Origin: Gigaspora margarita
Taxonomy: Eukaryota; Glomeromycota; Glomeromycetes; Diversisporales; Gigasporaceae
NCBI GenBank assembly: GCA_009809945.1
Contig: WTPW01000194.1
Coordinates: 314,875 to 378,874 of the forward strand
Reading direction: 5' to 3'
DNA: 64,000 bases
The notes under the pieces were generated by a model, which saw only the letters and a list, made by a program, of their open reading frames with translations, was not told the origin of the DNA and ran no database searches. Made by a program: the position numbers and the translations under genes. Shown piece after piece: positions 57,751-64,000 of the stretch. Numbering within the stretch: the first letter of the stretch is position 1; the number at the start of each line of letters is the position of its first letter.

Positions 57751-58703
57751 TATACAACCAAGAATGATAAGATGTATAATTATTTACAAAGTATGTAGTA
57801 ATAGAGAATTTACTATGCAGAAATATACCTGACAATGTGTAATAATTCAATAGTAACAATATAAGGAATATAGTAATAACAAAGTTATCAGGCCTTACTA
57901 ATTTACATTTCTGCAGAAATGTCAATTGGGTAATTTTGTCAGATAATAAATTTCCAGAGATACTATAAAGAAAAATAGATATACAATACTGTATGTGGTT
58001 AATTTTGATTTGGTACTATCAAATTTGAATTGTAATAACATTCTTAATTATAAATTGGGTTGTATAACTAATTAAAAGCATTAAAGCATAATAACTTGAT
58101 CATATTGCTACATAAGTTTTAGCACATTGATAATATTTTGGATATAATTATAATTTTATTGGTTGGTAAATCAACATAAACTATAAGAATTATCAAAAAA
58201 ATTAGTAATTATCAGATAATCTGGATGGCAAAAATTCTGACCAAAAGTTTACAATCAGAAAATGTGTAATAATTTGATAGTAACAATGTAGCAAATTTTT
58301 ACTAATTATGAAGTAGCATCAGAAGAAATGTAGTAATTATAAAGTCATTAGGGCTTATTAATTTATATTTCAGTAGAAATGTAGTAATCAGTCAGAAATT
58401 GTATCATACAGGTGATTGAATCAGCTAATTTTATTAGGTGACAAAATTTGTTACAAAATCAATACACAATATTGTATGTGGTTGAGGTTGATTTGGTACT
58501 ATTATGATTAACAATTGCTAATAAATTTGAATTGTGGTAGTATTCTTGATTATTACTTGCATTGTATAACCAATCAAAAGCATTAAAGTATAATAACTTG
58601 ATTTTATGCTACATTAGTTTTAGCATATATCACATCTTGGATATAACTATAATTCTATTGGTTGGTATAAGAATTGCCAAAAAAATTAGTAATTATTAGA
58701 TAA

Positions 58704-59830
58704 TCTGGATTAAAGTTGCGAACTTTTCTCAAGATAGTTACTATCCACGGCACTACGTCTATGACGTAGGTGATGTACTACTTTCAGCATCACATTGACA
58801 TATAGTAGTGATGTGATGTTTAACGTTTGCCGCAGTGCCATAGCAGGTGCCGCATGCCATAGGTAATGTATACCATATTCCATAGAAGGTAATATATACT
58901 AATTTTACTGCTGCATCTTATCTCAAATAGTAAATTAGTGGTATCCAAAAAATTTTGCATTTTGTATAACCCGAGCCAATTCGATCTAAATAATTTTGAC
59001 TAAAATCACTAAATTTTAACAAATTTTACTAATAAACCTGCTAACCGATGTATTAAGTAAAATTTTTTGGATTGTAATTTTGCTATAAGATTAGTTGGCA
59101 GAGTATTAATGCTCCGCAGGTTTGATCTGAGGTCTGAATCTGAATCGTTAGAGCGACTCAGGTTACATAAAAATGCTAAATTTTTTGGACACTATAGCTT
59201 ACTACTTGCTACGGCATTATGGCATATGTACATAGTATTATTCTATTATTTTCTTTTTGGGCATAGTATGAGAATTATCATCATGGCGTAGGGAGCCCTT
59301 GACTTCCTGAGGGAGTTAAAGACTCTTAGTGGGGGTTAATAGCTCCCAGAAGGAGCAAAAGGCTCCCAGAAGAAGTAAAAGACTCTCAGTAGGAGTTTAA
59401 GACTCCAGATTAAACTCACAAATATATAAAGGGTGAATTTTAGCTTATGAAGGAAGGAAGAGAATTAACAATTGTAAATGGTATTAGTATTGTTGTAATC
59501 ATTTGATGTATTGATTTATATTAATAAAGAGAAACCTTATAGTCCATAATTATGTGTGTTAGTTTATTGTTTTAAACCATTTAACCTTAAACACTATTTG
59601 TTTACAATCGAAGCTAAATTGGTTCAAACCTTATAAAGCTCTCATCGATCTTAACAACGGGCATACGTTACCTGTTATGGCATACGTCACTTACTACAGC
59701 ATACATTACTTGCTATGGCATTACAGCAAACGTCACCTTCAACGTCTACATCAATGTGACGCATTTGCTATAACATTTGATGTGAGGTAGTTACCCTCTA
59801 CTTGAGAAAAGTTTGCAACTTTAATCCAGA
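58704..59830. mobile_element. 1.1-kb TIR element with tRNA-like and LTR-like parts
   Basis: The ends TCTGGATTAAAGTTGCGAAC and GTTTGCAACTTTAATCCAGA extend through CTTTTCTCAAG (about 31 bp), with GC-richer subterminal sequence (GCCATAGCAGGTGCCGCATG left, GGCATACGTCAC right). Inside, 59088-59150 resembles a tRNA head (TTAGTTGGCAGAGTATT, then GGTCTGAATCTG). At 59424-59440 ATATATAAAGGGTGAA and near 59523 AATAAAG look like a TATA box and poly-A signal. The adjoining GAGGGAGTTAAAGACTC-type repeats (59305-59405) are imperfect 22-25 bp units. The 74-aa ORF (59067-59291) overlaps the tRNA-like part and is not credible. Confidence 0.6.
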
Positions 59831-60479
59831 TGGCAAAAAACTTTGATCTGAAAATATGTAATAGTGATGATATAATAATGGTTAAGGTAATGTAATAATA
59901 AGATCATTAGGATTTGTTATTTACATTTAGTATAAATATAGTAATCAGTCAGAACTTGCATCAAATAGCAATTGAATTGGCTAATTTGGTCAGATGATGT
60001 TACTATTATGATCAACAATTGCTAATGAATTTGAATCGCAATAATATAATTTGGGTTATATAACCAATCAAAAGCATTAAAGTATAATAACTGATCATAT
60101 GCTATATTAGTTTTAGCACATTGATTACATTTTGGATATAACTATGATTCTATTAGTTGGTAGATCGATATAAAACTATGAACTATAAGAATTGTCAGAA
60201 AAATTAGCAATTATTAGAAAATCTGAATAGCAAAATTCTGACCAAAAATTTACAACCTGAAAATGTGTAATAATTTGATAGTAATGATGTAGTGATAATT
60301 TACTATTTATGGATAACATTGGAAAAAATGTAGTAATAATAAAGTTATCAGAACTTATTAATAATACATTTCTGTATAAATGCAGTAATATGTCAGTTAA
60401 GTCAGCTAAATTTGTCAGATGACAAAATTTCTGATAACACCATAAAGAATTTTGTTATACAGCAATGTATAAACTCATA

Positions 60480-60717
60480 TAGGACGTCCCCAAAATTCTG
60501 GGTCAGAATACTTCAGAGTATATTGGAAACATAGTTGGCTGAATCAGAATTGATCAATTTTGTCTTAAGATCATAAAAAATTTTACTAATAAATCATATC
60601 CATTCATTAAGTAAAAAATGCCCAGCTAATAATTTTGCTATAAAATCTGCTAACAATTTAGCCTAAACACTGACCTAGATCCAATGCACCCAACCCAGAA
60701 TTTTGGGGACCCTCCTG
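60480..60717. mobile_element. TIR element, about 238 bp
   Basis: The ends AGGACGTCCCCAAAATTCTG and CAGAATTTTGGGGACCCTCCT are inverted (about 24 bp), extending to GGGTCAG/CAACCC. It interrupts the tandem repeat. Confidence 0.72.
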
Positions 60718-60840
60718 TAAAATTTGTATTGTATGTAATTAAGGTTAATTTGGTACAATCATTATTAACAATCGTTAATGAATTTTAATTGTAATGTTAT
60801 TTTTTGATTATAACTTGGGTTGTATAACCAACAACAGCAA

Positions 60841-61359
60841 AATAAATATATGAAATCTTTCAAAAGAAATTGCATGCCAAAATCTTTTGAAAGAATTGCA
60901 ATTGACACNAAATCTTTCGAAAGAATCACAATCTTTCGAAAGATTTCGGCATGTATTTCTTTCGAAATATTTTGAAATAAATTTTGAAATATTTCGAAAT
61001 ATGTTGTGAAATATTGCGAAATAGAAAAAAAAAATGCAAACCTCTATCTAATTATCCCACTTCGGGGGTGCAGAAGGTAATATTTCGCATATTATCGCGT
61101 AAATCTGCAATATTTTGCAATTTTTCGCAATATTTTTCACAATATTTATTCATATTCACATAATAAAATAGAAATAAAAATAGCAAAATAATATTTCAAT
61201 AATAAATACATNNATAATTTATTAATAACTTTATTTTTTAAAAATATTTAAAAATTACAAATATAAAGCGAAATTATTGATAGTATTTTTATTAAAAAAT
61301 ATATAAAAAAAGCAGCATTATTTGTTAATAAAAAAAACAATAAAAAAACAAACAAAATT
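60841..61359. repeat. CTTTCGAAAG palindromes and TTTCGCA-rich tract
   Basis: 60855-60985 holds nested inverted copies of AATCTTTCGAAAGAAT and GCATGCCAAAATC/GGCATG. 61078-61150 is rich in TTTCGCAATATT. N at 60909 and 61212-61213. Confidence 0.55.
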
Positions 61360-61928
61360 TTACACATCGCTGTCAGGTTCTTGTTCTTCTTGATTTCCTG
61401 TCGATTCTTCATCGTCTTTTTAAATATATTCAAAATTTTCTAAAATTTGAACATAATGCAAAACTCGTAAATTTGTATGAAATTTTTAAATAAACTCACC
61501 TTTTCTTAGCCTTTTTCTTTTTCTTGTCTAAAAAAATATTTTTTCAAATAAAATTCAATTTAAAAAATTAAAAAAATTTTGTATTTTAAAATATATACAT
61601 TTTTTTCAAATAGTTGCAGAGGTCGTTTGCGATTATTAAATGTATCCTATAAATTTTAAATGTTTAAACATTTAAAATAATTATAATATTTTTATACAAT
61701 ATAAATATACTTGTTCAGATTCTTCAGATTCGTTGAGGTTTTCTGATTCTTCTGGGCATTCTTCAGATTCTTTCAGATTTTCTGATTCCTCTGATCCTTC
61801 AGGTTCTTCAGATTCTTCTGATTCATTTCTTTCTTCAGAGCCAATGATTTCTTCAGAATTTAATGTTGAAAATGATTCATTACGTTCTAACTTTTGCTTT
61901 ATTTCGAAGAATTAAACAAATTTTTAGT

Positions 61929-61929
61929 A

Positions 61930-62013
<84 letters not shown>
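61929..62013. repeat. (AAT)n microsatellite
   Basis: About 28 clean AAT/TAA units lying in an intron of the gene relic; read on the minus strand they mimic a poly-Tyr ORF tail. Confidence 0.95.
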
Positions 62014-62014
<1 letters not shown>

Positions 62015-62461
62015 GCTTACTAGATTTCTTTGCATATCATCTTTAACGATATCCTCAGAAATCGTTAATTTTTCTTGTTTTGGACTAAGAAAAGATTGGC
62101 ATACAGCCATTGCATATGCCATCTTCGTATCAGTTGCTTTTCCGGAGGGCCAAGTCCTATTTAAAATTTGAATCATGTAAGTATCATCTTTACCAGAACC
62201 ATTAGGAACTCTTGAAAAAAGCAGCTTTTGACAATTCTTCATTTTTTCTGATTTCTTCCACTTCAAAATTTTTTCAGCTTTCACCTTGCTGTTAATGGTG
62301 TCTAAAAGATCTGCAAAAACAAAAAACATAGATTCTTTAATTTTTGTTGTTAAGGTACTTCGCAACAACCTAACTTTTTCCAAAAGCTAAAAAATTTTTT
62401 AAAATTAGAAAATAATAACGTATTTAATATTTTTGAATATATGCAAAAAATGCAAACGTTT

Positions 62462-62527
62462 TTTGAATTTATTCGAAATATTTAAACATTTTTCATAATC
62501 GAAAAATGTTTAAATATTTCGAATAAA
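62462..62527. repeat. Perfect 66-bp palindrome in an intron
   Basis: GAATTTATTCGAAATATTTA is followed, around a short centre, by its complement. It lies in the intron after exon 3, whose donor site cannot be found. Confidence 0.8.
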
Positions 62528-63487
62528 TTTGAATATTTAAAAATAAAAAAAATAAATTTTTATAGGTCCATAAAGTTTTTTCGCATAGTATGTTTTCCAA
62601 TCTTTCTTCGACATCCGGTTAATAAATTCGAGGTGGTGCCTTTTCAGGTAGACTTCTGCTGCTTGCCTAAGTTCATCTTCAGTTGGGTATATAGAGTTGT
62701 TTAACAACTCTTTAGCAGCCCCTTTGATGCATTGCTAATTATAGCAAATTAAATATTTAAAAAAATGAATAAAGCGAAACTTTGCGAAAACTTGCAAAAA
62801 TTTGTGAAAAAATTACCTCTTAGAAAGCTTTTTCATTCGTTGCATCAAAGTTTTCTACCCAACTTTCTTCAAGATCTTTCAACTGATTTTCAATGCGATC
62901 CACTTTTGAAAAAAGGTTTCGAATTTGATGAATAATTTCACCCTGAATCTCTAAAATTTTAGAGATCGTCTTTTCTGAAACTTTATTTAAAATTAAATTA
63001 TAATCAATAAAAATATTTAAAAAATAAAAAAATGATTAAAAAAAAATTTTTAAATTAAATAAAGAATTTAAAATCAATGATCTCATAATGAGCCAAAAGA
63101 TAAAGACTTTTATAAAAAAATATAAGCCAGCAGACTTAGCAAGTTAGTTATCCATCACATTCGTATAGCTAGAGCTTGCCAGAGGTTTTACTACTTATAT
63201 TTACACCATCTACAATCATATATGGATTTTAAATTCAATTAATATATATGCTAGCAAATTACCAGTTTGCTATTCACAGTATCAGCAACTACATATATAT
63301 TAATTAAGAAATCTATAATTAAAATATAAAATTAAAATAATTTTAAATTAATAAATTAACAACTGTCGAAAGTTTGCGCAGGTTCTTTTGAACCTGCTAT
63401 CATGCTTCCTTCAATTTGGGGTCCAGCCGCTCATTCTTCTCTTGCTTTTTCTTTCGTAGTCTTGCTAGTCTTGCTGCTTTTCTTCAT

Positions 63488-63985
63488 ATCAGAGAGTTTA
63501 CCTGCAAACATTTTTATCTTTTCGAAAAGTTATAAAAAAAAAACTTAAAAAAAAAATTAGTTGTAACTTAAAAATAAAAAGACAAATATAAAGTTAGTTG
63601 TTTTATAAATAAGAAATAATTTAAAATAGGTAACAAAGTTAAAACGTTTAAAAATAGCAAAATTATAATATAATATTTTAATAGCTTAAAGGTTTTGCGA
63701 TTTGGCGAATGTTTTCGAGTGGTTTGAAAGTTGTAAAAAAAAAAGAATCAATGTTGATTGATGATCTATGTTTACATTGTTTACTATATATGGTAAAATT
63801 TAATATCACCGCAGTTAATCATCACCGCTCATGGGTTTAGCCAATCAGATTGCAGGATCTCATATAACCAAACCAAAGAAATAATACAAAAATCTTTTAA
63901 TAACGAAATATTTTACTATGATAACAAGTCTTCAGGAAATAAGTAAAAGTTCTCAGCATTAAATTTTACATATAAACAAATCTTT
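63488..63985. other. AT-rich upstream region
   Basis: Presumed former promoter side of the minus-strand gene. No TATA box is clear, and there is no other feature. Confidence 0.4.
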
Positions 63986-64000
63986 CTAACCCTAACCCTA
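63986..64000. repeat. Telomere-like CCCTAA repeats at the window edge
   Basis: CTAACCCTAACCCTA runs into the window end. It is either a true chromosome end just beyond, or another short interstitial tract like those at 26.8, 48.2 and 50.6 kb. Confidence 0.7.

Larger units (their letters stand above)
57780..60840. repeat. Tandem repeat, unit about 480 bp, with two insertions
   Basis: Landmarks recur about every 483 bp: GTATGTGGTT (57991, 58474), AAAGCATTAAAGTATAATAACT, TAGTTTTAGCACATTGAT, TTGGATATAACTATAATTCTATTGGTTGG, and AAAATGTGTAATAATTTGATAGTAA. About four or five diverged units can be followed. The array is interrupted by a TIR element (about 58704-59830) and a smaller one (60480-60717). 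Confidence 0.7.
61360..63487 (-). pseudogene. Eight-exon gene relic, basic/acidic C-terminus, two nonsense codons
   Basis: Minus-strand exons 63487-63364, 62980-62817, 62734-about 62565, 62386-62021, 61890-61711, 61646-61599, 61527-61500 and 61415-61360 keep phase. The start is MKKSSKTSKTTKEKAREE. Exon 2 is coiled-coil-like (KILEIQGEIIHQIRNLFSKV), exon 3 has RRHHLEF-like basic helices with KKDWKTYYAKKLYGP, exon 4 NRTWPSGKATDTKMAYAMAV, exon 5 Glu/Ser repeats, exons 6-7 RKRP and RKRKRLRK (likely nuclear localisation), and exon 8 an acidic DDEESTGNQEEQEPDSDV end. TGA in exon 1 (after AREE) and TAA at 62820-62822 fit C-to-T changes in CGA and CAA. No GT donor follows exon 3. Family unknown; a chromatin or DNA-binding role is only a guess from the charge pattern. 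Confidence 0.65.

Noticed and set aside
59067-59291. 74-codon ORF as a gene
   Set aside because: Its start overlaps a tRNA-like stretch and the rest is low complexity. It lies within a TIR element.
61880-62383. Poly-Tyr protein tail
   Set aside because: The Tyr run is the (AAT)n microsatellite in an intron. The splice donor GTAAGC at 62020 ends the exon before it.
1-64000. CRISPR array, bacterial operons or ribosome binding sites
   Set aside because: The DNA is eukaryotic (spliced genes, LINEs, telomere-like repeats). Tandem repeats seen here have no unique spacers.
63986-64000. True chromosome end
   Set aside because: Only about two and a half units are visible, and similar short tracts occur internally. 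The sequence beyond the window would decide.

Overview
The window is very AT-rich eukaryotic DNA with small spliced genes (GT-AG introns mostly of about 60-130 bp), (CCCTAA)n tracts and a dense repeat load. Decayed copies of BTB/BACK-TLDc proteins and of one protein-kinase family, both heavily expanded in arbuscular mycorrhizal fungi, together with an abundant APE-type LINE carrying RNase H, point to a Glomeromycotina genome (Rhizophagus-like). That assignment is inference from family content; no rRNA or other marker gene is present.

Layout. 1-14.7 kb: repeats only. These are foldback elements, tRNA-derived SINEs, a degraded LINE endonuclease, a composite AT-rich repeat (about 4.8-8.2 kb) interrupted by a truncated LINE and a small MITE, and two diverged copies of a 0.9 kb repeat. 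15-24.7 kb: one long LINE copy with ORF1, endonuclease, RT, RNase H and a poly-A tail. It is full of stops and split by a 2.1 kb copy of the same composite repeat. 25-28 kb: a 1.2 kb TIR element and an interstitial telomere-like tract. 28.1-29.6 kb: an intact seven-exon quinone-oxidoreductase-like gene. 30-37 kb: relics of a BTB/BACK-TLDc protein, a kinase (minus strand) and a Cys-rich protein, plus MITEs. 37.8-39.6 kb: an intact four-exon ADP-ribosylglycohydrolase gene. 40.6-45.3 kb: a second BACK-TLDc relic and a multi-exon gene relic with a MITE inside a coding exon. 45-61 kb: another repeat block with four-level nesting, hAT-like and Harbinger-like MITEs, and a roughly 480-bp tandem repeat. 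61.4-63.5 kb (minus): an eight-exon gene relic with two nonsense codons. The window ends in (CCCTAA)n.

Only two genes look able to make full-length protein: the MDR reductase and the ADP-ribosylglycohydrolase. They appear unrelated in function. Everything else is mobile DNA or decayed members of expanded families. The main value of the window is the record of nested insertions: target-site duplications, paired loci with and without insertions, and telomere-like repeats carried inside MITE families.
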